Shown piece after piece: positions 26,847 through 39,031 of a DNA stretch of 64,000 nucleotides (within the stretch, counting starts at the first letter, position 1; each line of letters begins with the position of its first letter). A program made the translations under genes and the position numbers. Origin of the DNA: Cinnamomum chago (taxonomy: Eukaryota; Streptophyta; Magnoliopsida; Laurales; Lauraceae); NCBI GenBank assembly GCA_038049695.1, contig CP142460.1:24496501-24560500 (forward strand), read 5' to 3'. The notes beneath the pieces are model-generated. The model worked only from the letters and a program-made list of their open reading frames with translations, had not been told where the DNA came from and did not search any database.

Positions 26847-28851
26847 TGTGGGATTGGTGTATGCCCTAAAGCCCACTGACTGCACTCACATCTCTGTTAC
26901 TGGATATTTATTGGTTATTTAATAGAATGACATTTTTCTCTTATTACTTGTGTATATGTATGGTTGTGTAAGGCCCATTGTTTTCTAGTAAATGACTTGG
27001 GTGTGTAGTGGCTACACATAGAAAGGTCTGAGTCATGGACACTTGAAACAATAAACTTGTTCATAACTGAGAGATGGAGTTGGGCACTTCATCTTGGTAT
27101 AAGTTATAGTGAGAAACTCTCCTGTGTTCAGGGTGACTTACCTTAGTCACGGGAGGTCTTTCCTGGATATATCTCACTAGTGCATGTGTCATGCATTGAA
27201 CATGACCATTAAAGGTGTGATCTCTAAAATAGTACTATCACAGAGAGAGATCAAGTCACCTCTTGTTACTGAGTGACCAGTGCTCTTAATCTTGAGCATT
27301 TGTGGATGAACTGACGAAGTCGAGTTCTTGTACTTTAATTCACTATGGGTGAGATCCTGTTCATGGGTCAACAACTCTGTGTTTTGGGTACTCGGGCTTG
27401 ATTAGTTGGGACGTGTAAATGCAATATGGAATCTATGCCATCGTGTGATGGAATGATCGTCCCCTTAGAATTATCCGATTAATCATCAGAATCTAAGATC
27501 TTAGTATATGGATGTTCCATATGGATATTGAACTTGTGGGTCGCTCCCTGGATCAAGAGAATGATATCCGGATGATGATTAAGTCAAGGGTATGAAGTTC
27601 TAAGGATGAGATGTAATCAAGAAGGTAGATAGTACATCGGTTAACCTACTTGATTATGGATGTTACATAGAGGGGCATTGTAGTCATTGTACTTGGTACG
27701 TCAAAGACAATCGTCAGTTTATGATGAGCTTAATTTGCAATTTAATATTTGTCCCTGGAGTGCAACCATAACTCTTTAGTGGAATGAGTTAGGGTTAAAA
27801 TGATCTTAATGTTGCTATGGGGTTAGCATGGACATTTTGGTCATTTTGGGAGCCAAGGGCAAATATGTCTTTTGGTCCCTCTTCTAGCCATCTTCCTATA
27901 TTGGCATGGTTTCCTAATTTAATTAAATGATATGTGGTTGAATTAATTTTGTGGAAGAATAATTTTGAGTTTAAATTCAAATAGGCTTTTGATGGCATAC
28001 ATGAATTTAACTCTAGCTAAATTATTAACTAGTGGGCCATGGTGTGTTTATCTATCTTGTGGGCCAGCCATAAGGGGAGCCCCTTGTGTGAGGTTTCCAA
28101 GTTTAACTAGGTATCTTTACTTGGAAGGAAGAATTCCTCTTTGGGTAAGAGTTCCTATAATTAAAGTTTACTAATTTTTAGTATCTTTAATTAGAAAGTG
28201 TTGCACAACTAAGGTGGCTGGTTGCTATTTTTTAGGGATGGTCATTCCTATTAGAGAGAGAACTCTTAAAGGAATGAGAGCTTTATAAATATATCCCCTC
28301 CCTACCCTAGGCGTAAAACAAGGAAGCAATAAGGTGATAGGATTCTGCCCTAGGCGTGAATCACATAGGAACCCTACTGGCCGCCCAAGACAAAGAGAGA
28401 AGGACACTCACGCCCAGCCCATTGCTGTCTTCTTCTTCATTCATTGAAGAGAGGAGATCAGGTCCTAGTTCTTTTCCACAAAGTTTAGTTCAGAAAACCC
28501 ATCTAGGAAACCATTGTTTGATCCCACAATCAGAGCCAATCAGATTGGGTTGTGGAATAGAAGAGAAGATCAAAGGAAAAATCTGCTGCAGAAATTCCTA
28601 CAACTTACATTGCTGATTGCAGGCTGAGATCAGACCTTTGTAGCTTTCTTTTTAGAGATTTGAGGCATTCATATCATCAAGGTATTAGTCCTCTATCATC
28701 TCCTTGAATTATACACATGTTGATCATGATTTCATGGAGTTTTTATGCATGTTTCATGGCTGAATAATCAGATTTGGTTTTGTTTTAAAGACTAGAAAAA
28801 CCATATCAGCCATGGACGTCCAAGTTCAGATCTCTTAAGCATGAACTTTCA
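26847..28851 (+). mobile_element. Solo LTR G, Copia-like, inside gag of B
   Basis: Gag reads into TGTGGGATTGGTGTATGCCC at the left and resumes GTCCATACCATC at the right after ...AACTTTCA. Comparison with C (TATTGTCCATACC) shows that the right 5-base TSD would be GTCCA. The left copy appears lost by a 6-base deletion between two TGT triplets. No internal region is present. The opening resembles LTRs of plant Copia elements, and G is a distant relative of H and I. A TATA-like TATAAAT lies at 28284. The short open frames within it are not genes. Confidence 0.75.
28284..28290 (+). promoter_or_regulatory. TATA-like motif in solo LTR G
   Basis: GCTTTATAAATATATCCCCTCC is the only strong TATA match in G and sits about 570 bases before the LTR end, a plausible U3 promoter position. 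There is no further support. Confidence 0.4.
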
Positions 28852-31455
28852 GTCCATACCATCAAATTATCTTGCATCCTCTCAATCAATGTTTCGTTGT
28901 GAGAGAGAAGATCAACGAGATGTGAAAAAACGGAGTCATCACCTTTGACAAAAAGTATGGGTGTGCCTCCGTCAACATGGTGTCGTATGGATAAACTTCA
29001 AAATCACCAAAGGAGAAGACCACTATTTCCTTCAAGGTGATAAAAATGACCCAAACGTCCCAAGAATTGGTTCCTTACCAAACATCAGACGGACAACCTA
29101 TATGAGTACATCCCGATCTCCTAGAAGATGAAAAATCGTCAAAACAAAGCCTACCGCTCGACAGCGAAGGCAAGCCAAGAGACAATTCCGCAAGCTCAAG
29201 CAGCAGGAGAAAGCTCAATCAAAGCAAGAAGCCCTTGAAAAGGTAGAGACCTCTTCCACTGCTTCGCTGGGGGCAACGGAAGAACTAAAGGCTTCAAAGG
29301 TGGAAACAAAATTCACCCTTGGTGATTTCATGCCATCTCAATTCAGAAATGAAACTACGCAGGGGGCATCATACTCTTGCAATTCAGTAATTGGATTCTC
29401 CATGGATGAATACGAGTCCAGTGACACAGGCAAGTGGGAGGAATCCCTTGAAACAAGAGAATATCTCTCTGATGAAGAATGGGTTCCCGAATCTCACATT
29501 TTGCCTGTAATCTGGTATGACCCATATCAGCAACAAGGATCCTGGTCCGATGATGAAGGAGATCAAGAGCCTGTTCAAGAAAATCCTGTTGACTCAGCAT
29601 CCTTCAACGCTCCAGCAGAACCCAATCGTGTTGAACCACGAGGGGCAGACGGAGAAGAAGATTTGGCTCCCATGCCTGATCTTGAAGAACATGCAAGGAT
29701 CTTGCAGCGCCTTGCCTTAGAACAAGAGCAAGACCTTCGCGATCAAAGTTCGGAATCGGAAGTCCTTGAAAAACAACAAGTACCTCCTAAACTCCTGAAA
29801 ATGGAGAAAAATGCTGGATAGAAGACCATTTCACATCCGATGATGAGTCCGACTCCTAACCGTCCACTCTGGGGGGATCTCCTACCAGGGCAACTTGCAA
29901 TGCAATAGTTCAGGATGATAGTGCCTCTGAAGCATCATCTACCGAAGACACGTACTCTCCTGCTACACCTTATAGTATATCTTCCGGATCTACATTTTCT
30001 CGGGTGACTTCCACTGAGATAACATCTTCTCAACCATCGTCCCCTGAAACCGTGACGTTGCAACTCACAGCTCTTCCGACCAATTATCCTGAAGAGACTT
30101 CAGCCGATGGAGACCTGGTCAGTTGGTCCTAGATACTCGATCTCATAGGAGATGTCTGGACAGACAAATTACTTTATGAAGGAGAAAAGTTGCTGGATGC
30201 TGTTCAGGAGTTGTTCTCGGAAAATGCTCCATGTAACGCAATCACTGAGGATGGCGACTCTGCTGCAGACACATCTTCAGCAAATGAGAAGGATCAACCC
30301 TTGGATCCCAAGGACGATCTTCCAAATGAAGACCCTTCTCAAGAAGCTCTTGAAGTTGGTAGATGTACCTGCTCTAGCCGGGATTACCACAAAAACTACA
30401 ACCAACCTTCTTCTTCTTATGTAAATCCTTCGGGAACACAAAATGTAAACACCCCTAGTGGCAATAATAATGAACACGCAGGCCCAAAGAAGGCTTTCAA
30501 GTACGATTTGATTGAGCACTTCAAACACATACCTGCACGACAGCATATCCTTGATTTATTGCGAATGTCTCCACACACTCGTGATAATCTCATTTCAGAA
30601 CTGCAAAGGCTGAATTCGGATGTCGACAAACATGTCCCACAAGTCCTAAAAATTGAAATGGACTATAGGGTCAAAAAATCAAATACTTCCTCAAAGGGAG
30701 AAAAGAAGAAAACCGAGGGATCAGGCATTGAATGCCTCTCAGTTCAGAAAGCAACAAATGCAACCATCGCCTTCGGTAAGGATGACCTCTTGTTAGGCGA
30801 GACAAAGCACAACCGACCCCTGTACTTCATAGGGTACATCAAAGAAACGCCGTTACACTGTGTATGCAATAAGAACCCCTTCATGCCACAACATCCTTCT
30901 TGGACGCCCCTGGATACACGAGAATGGTGTCGTCCCTTCAACTCTACATCAATGCATGAAGTTCGTCGGCAACGACGGCTCGATACATCGAGTGTTTGCA
31001 GACAAAAAACCCTTCAAAGGCAAAGAAGTCCATTTTGCAGATGTTCAAATGTATAAAGATGAAAAAGAAGAAAAGGAGGAAGAAACAGCGCCCTTCGCCG
31101 AAAATCTCCAGAAAAATAAAGGCAAGACTCCTCAGCGATCATCGGAAGAAAACAAACCTTCCTGTAGATCTGAAGAGAGAGATTCATCTCCCTTCGTTGC
31201 CTCTCTCAAATCTTCAGAGCCTTTGGTCATAACAACCAAAGCAAAGAAGACAAAGCAAAAGTCTGGGGGCAAGTTTGTCATCTCCTTCGTGTCTATCATG
31301 CAAGACACGGATTCAGAATCAGAGCCAGAAGACGACATATCATCAAGCCAAGCTGACACTCAACAAGTTCAGCCTGCTCTACCTCCAATAGAGATGCCTG
31401 CTGACGTAGAAGATCCTACATCTGCTTCCTTCGTTGTTCCGCAACCTCAGTAGAA
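28852..31455 (+). pseudogene. Gag end, acidic linker and protease remnant of element B
   Basis: The frame resumes in the zinc knuckle (ATCAAATTATCTTGCATCC) and passes through the linker (open from 29300 to 29821). It breaks repeatedly: TAG at 29819, TAG near 30130, and others. The protease has lost 188 bp at 30860, where CACTG is shared by both deletion edges as judged from C (59355 and 59543). That removes the DPGS active site and shifts the frame, leaving only the last strand (30861 onward, YAIRTPSCHNILLGRPW in another frame). No protease could be made. Confidence 0.85.
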
Positions 31456-31995
31456 GAGAAGCCAATCTTCTTTCACAGATCAGAAGCTTCTTTGTCAAAT
31501 TCCTTGCTTGAACCTTCCCAAAACGAACGTATGCCTCAACTATTTCTATATAGTCCTATGACACAAGCTATTATAAAGAAAATGGGTTATGAGACTCAAA
31601 ACCCAGTCAGTCTGGGACAAGGTCGCAGTATTCTCACACCATTGGAGCCCGCCTTAACCAAAAGTCAACTGGAAGATTGGAGACTCTACGGTCATGTAGA
31701 AAAATATTCACATGGGTTGGGGTATGATCCCGACGCTCCCATGAGACAGTTGACACAGGTGCTGAGGAGTCGATTTGCCGACCAAGCCTCAACATCTCAT
31801 GAAGACATCGATCTCTTTGGATATCTCTTTGAAGAGTCACCCGTCAAGGACCCAGGAAGCTCTACAGATCGGTATGATTTCTTTGATAATGAGGAGGAAT
31901 TGTCCGGTGATAAAGACATGTGGTATTCTGACCCAGAAGAACCGTCATCTCCAAAAGAAGTACCTTACTTTGACCAAATTTCAACAGGCGATTAG
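31456..31995 (+). pseudogene. G-patch-like segment of element B
   Basis: This aligns to A 10440-10995. QAIIKKMGYETQNPVSLGQG followed by RSILTPLEP matches the A motif, with one glycine replaced. Upstream the frame is cut by a TAG at about 31451. Downstream TGG has become TAG at 31993 (FDQISTGD-stop). B and C lack the two-base frameshift seen in A near 10957. Confidence 0.7.
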
Positions 31996-34496
31996 GATCA
32001 CCTCATAGCAAGCCTTGAGAAGATCACTGATCCTGAAGACCCATGGCCAGAAACAAAGCCTTGGTCATAAAATGCCCTTGAAACTCCAGAAGGTTTCGTT
32101 GAGTTGGAAGCCTCCGAAAATATTGTGGAGGAACCACCTTCAAACCTTCCAATAGAAGACCCTGTTCAAAAGATAGACTTGGGAACACCAGATAACCCAC
32201 GTCCTGTATTCATAAGAAAGAATATAAAGGATGATGAGTTACCCGAGTATATCTCTTTTCTTCGTGAGTTCGTTGATTGTTTTGCATGGTCTTATGCTGA
32301 AATGCCTGGCTTAGACCCCAAGATAGCAGCCCACAAACTCAATCTGCAAAAAGATATCAAGCCTGTCAAACAAGGCCAAAGAAGATTTCGTCCTGATGTG
32401 ATGGACAAAATTGAACAAGAAGTTCAAAAACTCAAAAGCGTCGGCTTCATCCGTGAGGAACAACATCCTGAATGGTTCGCCAACATCGTCCCCGTGACAA
32501 AGAAAAATGGGCAGATCAAGGTCTGTATTGATTATAGAGACCTAAATGGCGCTTGCCCCAAAGATGAGTTCCCGCTCCCCATACCGGAGGTGATGATTGA
32601 CAACACCTGTGGGTTTGAGCGAATGACATTCATGGATGGATTCTCTGGCTACAATTAGATAAAGATGCATCCTGAAGACGAAAAACACACATCATTTGGG
32701 ACCCCATTTGGCATGTATTGTTACACGGTCATGCCATTTGGTTTGAAAAATGCTAGTGCCACATATCAGAGGGCTATGATGAAGATATTCCAGGATATGC
32801 AGCACAAGATGGTCGAATGTTATGTTGATGACCTCGCCGTCAAAAGCAAAAGAAAAGAAGACCATCTCAAAGATCTTCGAGAGAAGTCTTCCTCCGACTT
32901 CGCAAACACAAACTGCGGATGAATCCACTAAAATGCTTCTTCGGTGTCTCATCGGGTAAGTTTCTCGGATTCATAGTTCGAAAAGGCGGGATAGAACTTG
33001 ACCCCATCAAAGTCAAGGCTATCCTAGAAATGCCATCTCCAAGAACCCTAAGACAACTAAAAGGGCTTCAAGGAAGGTTGGCGTACATCCGACAGTTCAT
33101 CTCCAATCTCTCAGGGAAATGCCGTCCTTTTTCCCGCCTAATGAAGAATGGTGTGAACTTTGTTTGGGATGTTGAATATGAAGTAGCATTTCAAGATATC
33201 AAAACATACCTAACTAAACCTCCAGTGCTGGCTGCCCCTACCACTGGAAAATCATTCATCTTGTACACAAGAGCTCTCGACGATTCCTTGGGCGCCCTGC
33301 TCACACAAGAGAATGACGAAGGAAAAGAAGCTGCTTTATACTACCTCAGCCGCATGCTGATAGGCGCGGAGCATCGTTATTCTTCAGTCGAGAAAGAATG
33401 CCTTGCAGTGATGTTCGTCGTACAAAAGCTGCGTCACTATCTGCTATCCAACACGGTATACCTGATTTCGAGGATCAACCTCTTAAAGGTCTCTGTCATA
33501 AAAGCAGGTTCTCTCAATGGCCGACTGGCAAAATGGTCCATCCTCCTATCACAATTTGACATCAGGTATGTACCACAAAAGGCAATCAAAGGCCAAGCTC
33601 TAACAGACTTTCTTGTAGAGCATCCGTTGCCTAAAGATTTCCCACTCAGAGATGATCTCCCAGACGAACCTGTCTACAACGTGGAGACCTTCTCACCAAA
33701 TGCCTCGTGGGACATGTACTTTGACGGTGCAACCAGAACAAATGAAAAAAGAAAGCTGATCTCGGGAGTTGGCATCCTCTTTGTTAGCCCCGACAAGCAC
33801 ACGATTCCACATGCTTTATCGCTATTGGAACCATGCTCAAACAATGCAGCTGAATACCAAGCTCTCATCATGGGATTGGAACTAGCCCTTGAATCCGACA
33901 TCACCATGCTGGAAGTCTTTGGAGAATCTCAACTGATCGTCAACCATCAGAAATTTGAAGTCAGGAAGCCTGATCTGTTGCCTTACTACAACAAGGCACA
34001 ATCACTTTGCCAAAGGTTTGACATCTGTCACATCACCCACATCCTCAGAGGTGAGAACATCCGTGCAGATGCCCTGGCCGGACTTGCCGCATCTATGGCA
34101 ATCCAGGAAGGGGAAAACATGCAAATCACAATATGTCAGAGAAGGATTCTCCCTCCTCTTAACACACACCAAGCGGTTGCTGAATGGCACCAATTGGTCG
34201 GAAGTCGGATCTCCATCCTCAATCCCCCGATCGACGACTAGAGAGATCTGTTCATTGATTACACCATGTTCGGAATCATCCCTGAAGATCCAAAAGAACG
34301 GGTAAGCGTTCAAAGGCAAGCCCCAAATTTTGATTTGGATATACCTTCAAAAATGCTTTACATAAAATCCTTGGATGGAGTACTTCTATGCTGCTTGTCA
34401 TAACAAGAGGCCGAGAAAATGCTCAAAGAAGTTCATGCTGGTCTTTGTGGAGCTCATCAAGCTGGTCCCAAGCTTTACGATCAGATAAAAAGGTTA
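31996..34496 (+). pseudogene. pol: RT, both RNases H and integrase start of element B, broken
   Basis: RT is clear (VCIDYRDLNGACPKDEFPLP; YVDD at 32821-32832). CAG has become TAG at 32656, inside the GYNQIKM motif. A 2-base insertion near 32880 (CGAGAGAAGTC against CGAGAAGTC) shifts the frame. From 32919 to 34241 the frame is open through ancestral RNase H and archaeal-type RNase H (FDGATRTNEK, AAEYQALIMG, RADALAGLAA). GDSQ of A is GESQ here, so one catalytic aspartate is changed. TAG at 34239 and TAA at 34401 follow. The integrase zinc domain stops at LYDQIKRL, where the sequence jumps into the LTR. Confidence 0.85.
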
Positions 34497-36699
34497 CAAA
34501 AGAAAATCAAGCCTCTCGACGACGAGAACCATCGGGACCATTACTCATCAAATGGAGCACATGGGCGGCTTCAATATGCTTCAAAAGGGCTGCATGTCAA
34601 ATTTCAAGTCATTCCGACAACGTTTGACCTAACTTTGACGCTCCGAAAGAAAATCAAGGCTACCGGCAGCGGAGCACCCCGGGACCATGACATCCAAATC
34701 GGAGCTAATGGCTCATCTCAAAATGACTCCAATAGGCTCCCTGTCAAATTTCAGGTCAATCGGACATCGGTTGACCGCACATCAAAGCGCGACATCTTCC
34801 TCGCGGCAAAATCAAGCCTAGCAGCAACGGGACCCCAAACTGCTTCAAAACTCAAGCAACAGCCCATGATTGGTCCTATCTACTACTTAGGAGGCTTCAC
34901 ATCAAATCTCAGGTCATTCCGACATCGTTTGACCTAGTTTCAACTCTTAACAAAAATTGGCAACTCTGCGCGGCAAAGTCTTCGGCTTTTCCAAAAAGTA
35001 GGAAACTTTGTGCTCTAATTTCCACGACTTCTCATCGGGTTTTCTTCAGGAGACCCAAGCCAAAAAATGAGGAGAAATGTCAAGAAAAATCCAGGAGAAA
35101 ACGGCGGCGGCAAAAAAGACCAAAGAACGGTCGAGAAACGACGACCAAAAGGGGACCAAACCCCTAGCCCATGGTCGTCGGCGGCCATAGGTGCATGGTC
35201 GCCCGGCGACCAAGGAAATCCGGGTCACCGGATTTGTCGCCGGGTGACCCGTTTTCCATCCTTTTTTGCATTTCGGAAGTTCCAACCCCTGTAATTTCCT
35301 GAAAATCTGATTTTCGACGCCCAGAAACGACTGATCTTCGTCGACATCTTGGATCCGCCGTCAAGAGCATGAAATCGTCATCGATCACTCCAAGATTTCT
35401 CCAAGATCTCCAACCGGCCGACCAAGAAAGTACACTTTCTATCCGACCGATCGAGAAATCGACAAGACTGATGTCACCGACTCACTGGTATCAACCAATG
35501 TTTGAAGTTGCATGATCATCTGAGATCGATCATCATGAAGATCCAATGTCGATCATCGTAAGAAGAATTCCAAAAGACGCGACACGGCCCGCGACTCTTC
35601 AAATCCCCGGTGACCACTTAATGTTGTTAATTGACCCAACTAAATGCGGTCATTAACTCATTATTTTGGACGGCCCAATCAGATTCAAGGAAATGAGAGT
35701 TACAAGTCAAAGCCATCATGGCATTAAAGCCATGAAACTCCTTTCATCATGGATATTAAAGGCGATTAAATGCCCATTATCTCCACTTGCCAATCAGAAG
35801 CCAAGAAAATGGAGTTACAAAATAAAGGAATTAAAACTTGTAGCTCCTACTATTATGTGACTTTAAATGCATTAAAGCCAATAAAATCACCTAAAGGCTA
35901 CCAAATACCTATAAAAGGAGGTGATTCCAAGAATAAACAAGCCCGACTCCCGGAATCTCGAACTCAAGATCCAGAAGCCCTGCTACTCTGAAGAAACTAT
36001 GCTGCAACAAATACCAAAAGTTGATTGAAGTCCCTTGGGGGGCACTCCCCCCCAAGAAAAAGCCTTCTCTTCTCCTATTCAACATGGCCAAGACGCAGCT
36101 CTTCAGCCCGTCTCTTCATTTTTTTTTTGGATATAGGACATTCCTTTGGTCCTTATCCTCTAAAAAATTGAAGTCCAAGCCAAGCTAAAGAATCAAAGCA
36201 TCAAGCGTTCTCATCTGAAGAACGATGGCGAAGTCCATACATGACTTAAGACCGTCGATCTGAACTGGTCCCCACGATCTCCTGAGAAGTCAGATTCCCT
36301 TTCTCACTTTTCTGTTGTACTGTGTATTTTCTTTAAAAGACAAAAAAAATCACATTTCTTGTCTTTTTTCATTGATGAGATTTGTAAATCGCCTTTCACG
36401 GCAAACTCGCCTTTTACGGCAAACAAAATGAAATCGCCTCTCATGGCATTTTAAAAACTGTCTCTTTTCTTAAATATATGTGCAATGGAAAGTTAGAAAA
36501 AGGTTGATTTCCTTTCTACTCGCGAAAGTGGATCTCCAGATCACCGTTCCTAAATTCCAGGTAGAATAGAAAATTTGGCATACCCGTACAAAAATGTAGA
36601 TGCCCTTTTTCCTCCCCCTTTCTTCCCTCCATTCGGATCCTTTGGGTGACCCCGGGGACGGATGGGAGAGGAGAGGAAGGAAAATTTCCGGGTCCATCA
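34497..36699 (+). repeat. 3' LTR of element B, 5'-truncated
   Basis: The LTR begins mid-sequence at AAAGAAAATCAAGCC, equivalent to about 21965 in B's 5' LTR, directly after the integrase fragment. It keeps the promoter region that the 5' LTR lacks, including GC-rich inverted repeats near 35170-35260 (GGGTCACC...GGGTGACC). It ends GGGTCCATCA and is followed by ATGTG. Confidence 0.88.
35910..35918 (+). promoter_or_regulatory. TATA box of B 3' LTR
   Basis: TATAAAAGG occupies the position of the TATAAATAGG box in A and D/C. It is the only promoter left in element B and points out of the element. Confidence 0.6.
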
Positions 36700-36704
36700 A
36701 TGTG

Positions 36705-38829
36705 AGAAATCGGGACATGTATAAAATACACCAAGTGCAAGTATGTAAACGAGCGGGATGGGGTACTCAAAGGAATAACTGTCATCTCATGTCGGGCAAT
36801 GCATTTCGGGAATAACAAGTCATGTAGTATAAATCTCGGGAGCAAGGAAATACAATTGAAATATTGGGATTTCACACAAAATATCAGGTTCAAGATTTGT
36901 CTAAGGTGAATAGGGGTCTCGTATGTCGATTTAATAACATCTTGGTACTCGAGTTTGGAGACTTTCCGGGCTCCTTATACACCTTGATAATTTCAACACA
37001 TTCAATGAATCTTTGTGACATGGTTTCTTTCTCTAACGGCTTCATACATGTCTCCAAGTGAATAGTCCCCATCATTCTCTAAAAGGGTTCAAAAATGATT
37101 GGGACGGCAACCCCTTCCATTTCTCTTCATTTCAACTTTTCTTGGGTAATTTCGGTCACCTAGCGGTTAGCTGGTGGTTAGCTGCCAATAGGTTCGGCGG
37201 TTAGCCGCTGGCTGACCGTACGGCTAACCGTAGTTGGCCTAACAGAATGCAGCTATTGGAAATGGAACCGAAATGGTATGGTTAGTTGACGGTTAGCCGT
37301 CGCTGGGTTCGGCGATTAGCCGCTGGCTAACCGTGAGACTGACAATTGGGTTCAAGAGAAAATGGTGCTCTTTGGAAATGTAACCGTGACAGTTCAATTA
37401 TTTGCTGGTTAGCTACCGGTCACCAGACGGCTAGCTGACATGTAACCGCTAGCTGACCACTAGGTGCGGGAAACTCCCCACTGTGTTAAGATTTGAGCCT
37501 CTTTCTCCCTTAAACCATCCTCACATCATCCCCCTTACATTTCTACAATAAAATGAGTCCAAGACTCTTCCAATTCATCATTCAACACTTCCACTCTTTC
37601 ATATTACATTTCTCCCTTCACTTTCCTTCCATTCTCAATCAATCACAAAAGAGGAGAAAATCCACCAAATCACAAGCATTCATCTAAGTCACTTGAAAGC
37701 ATTAAATGATAGGCCATAAATGCTAACATTTGTAAGGATTAAACACGCTAACAAGATTCATTATGAACATTTATTTCAAATCAATGCAACTCAATAAAAG
37801 CATGAAAGAAATAATGAAATCATTGATACTTCTCATGAAAACCATTCAAACCTCAAAATATCAATTCATCCACTTGCCTTAGGTCTTTTAGTTAAGCTAC
37901 TAACCAAGCTCTCTCAAGAATCCTATAAGCACAAACATAATCCCCAAAAACAAACCCTAAAATGGGTCAAACAATGAAATAAAAGGAGAGAACTTTAAAT
38001 AATGGAGATGGAGCTTCTATAGGGTCACAAGAACACATATCTAGGAGATGGAGATGATCACTTACTTGTAAGGTCCTCTAATGGCAAGAGTTAGCTCAAT
38101 GAAGATCTTGGAATGAGAGGTTTTCTTCACAAATTGTATCAAGAGGTAGCCTTCAAGGTGAGGAAGAGAATGATGAAGTCCATTTTGATGTTGGTGCAAG
38201 TTTGGTGGGAGATTGAGATGAAAGGAGCAAGAAGAAGAAGAAAAAGGGGAAAAAACCTAGATTGGTTGCACTTGTGCTGGAAAAGGAGAAGAAAAGAAAG
38301 AAAGAATGGGTTTCCTTCTTTATAGCAAATGGGGTTGGGTCCCACCACTTAAGAAACTTGTTGGGCTGAAATCGTGGCTTTCGGGACTTCGAATGAATTC
38401 GACGAAGAAGGAAGAAATGATCACCGAAATATCTAGTTTCCAAAAAGTATATGTTTCACGGATTTTGGGGATATTAAGTTCTTGGGTACAGATTTGGTAT
38501 ACAATGACTGTTTTGCCCTCAAGGCTAGGAAATCGGGTTTTGGGGTCTCGAACGGGGATGGAGTAAATACAAAAGTTGTAGAGATTAACGGGATAAGTAA
38601 AACGGGATAGAAACACAAATCATAAGAGTCTCAGATAATCCCCCAAGTAAACGTATGGTTATATAAGGAACCACTAAAGGGCCCCACTAGTCACGAAGGC
38701 ACTCAAAATTCCCCAAAACTATTTCAAAAGTTGTTCCAAACCCAACTTAGCCAAAATCACTAATCAAGCTTCGAACTAAAGCACAACTTAATTAACGCTA
38801 ATCGAGGTTACTTGGGTCGGGGTCTTACA
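36705..38829 (-). mobile_element. Solo LTR E, promoter-proximal part (piece 3 of 3)
   Basis: On the minus strand E would begin TGTAAGACCCCGACCC at 38829, a common type of Gypsy LTR start, and read leftwards. A TATAAAG box lies at 38324-38318 on that strand. Near 37150-37460 are repeated CGGTTAGCCG-type inverted motifs. After 38829 comes the second TTCTT and then D integrase. The pieces total about 3.1 kb without coding content; open frames such as 38113-38325 have no protein-like features. Confidence 0.75.
38318..38324 (-). promoter_or_regulatory. TATA box of solo LTR E (minus strand)
   Basis: On the minus strand the sequence reads TGCTATAAAGAAGGAAACCC, about 505 bases into the LTR. It supports the minus orientation of E, together with the TGTAAGACCCC start. 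Confidence 0.5.
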
Positions 38830-38834
38830 TTCTT

Positions 38835-39013
38835 GCAGTAAAAAGGCCAATGGTTTTTGCCCACAAATCTAAACGCAAGTTCAAACCAAAATGGGAGGGA
38901 CCTTCGTCATCGACAAAGTCTTCTCCAACGGCGCATATGCGCTCTTAAACATGGAGGGTGACAGATGTATGCTGCCCATCAACGGCAAATTCTTGAAGTG
39001 GTACTACCCTTGA
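38835..39013 (+). pseudogene. int: Integrase C-terminus of element D (right piece)
   Basis: It continues the frame of bases 1-40 after removal of E: AVKRPMVFAHKSKRKFKPKW, then GPY/F-like sequence and DRCMLPINGKFLKWYYP with TGA at 39011. One base is missing near 38902 (GGGACCTTCGTC against GGGACCTTTCGTC in A), so the frame shifts within the conserved module. The stop is followed after only 18 bases by the LTR, unlike the 3.6-kb 3' region of A. Confidence 0.85.
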
Positions 39014-39031
39014 CGACTTATGCCACTGGGT

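Larger units (their letters stand above)
21610..36699 (+). mobile_element. Element B: decayed Tat-lineage retrotransposon
   Basis: It was inserted in solo LTR E with TSD ATGCG (21605-21609) and ATGTG (36700-36704); the single difference is a C-to-T at a CpG. The order is 5' LTR, PBS, leader, gag (split by solo LTR G), protease with a 188-bp deletion, G-patch segment, RT, RNases H, and only the start of integrase before a direct join to the 3' LTR at about 34497. Most of integrase, any 3' region and about 355 bases of the 3' LTR are deleted. Many stops are present. It is older or more decayed than A. Confidence 0.88.

Noticed and set aside
38113..38325. Lysine-rich open frame in solo LTR E
   Set aside because: It is low-complexity GAAGAAG sequence around the minus-strand TATA of the LTR.
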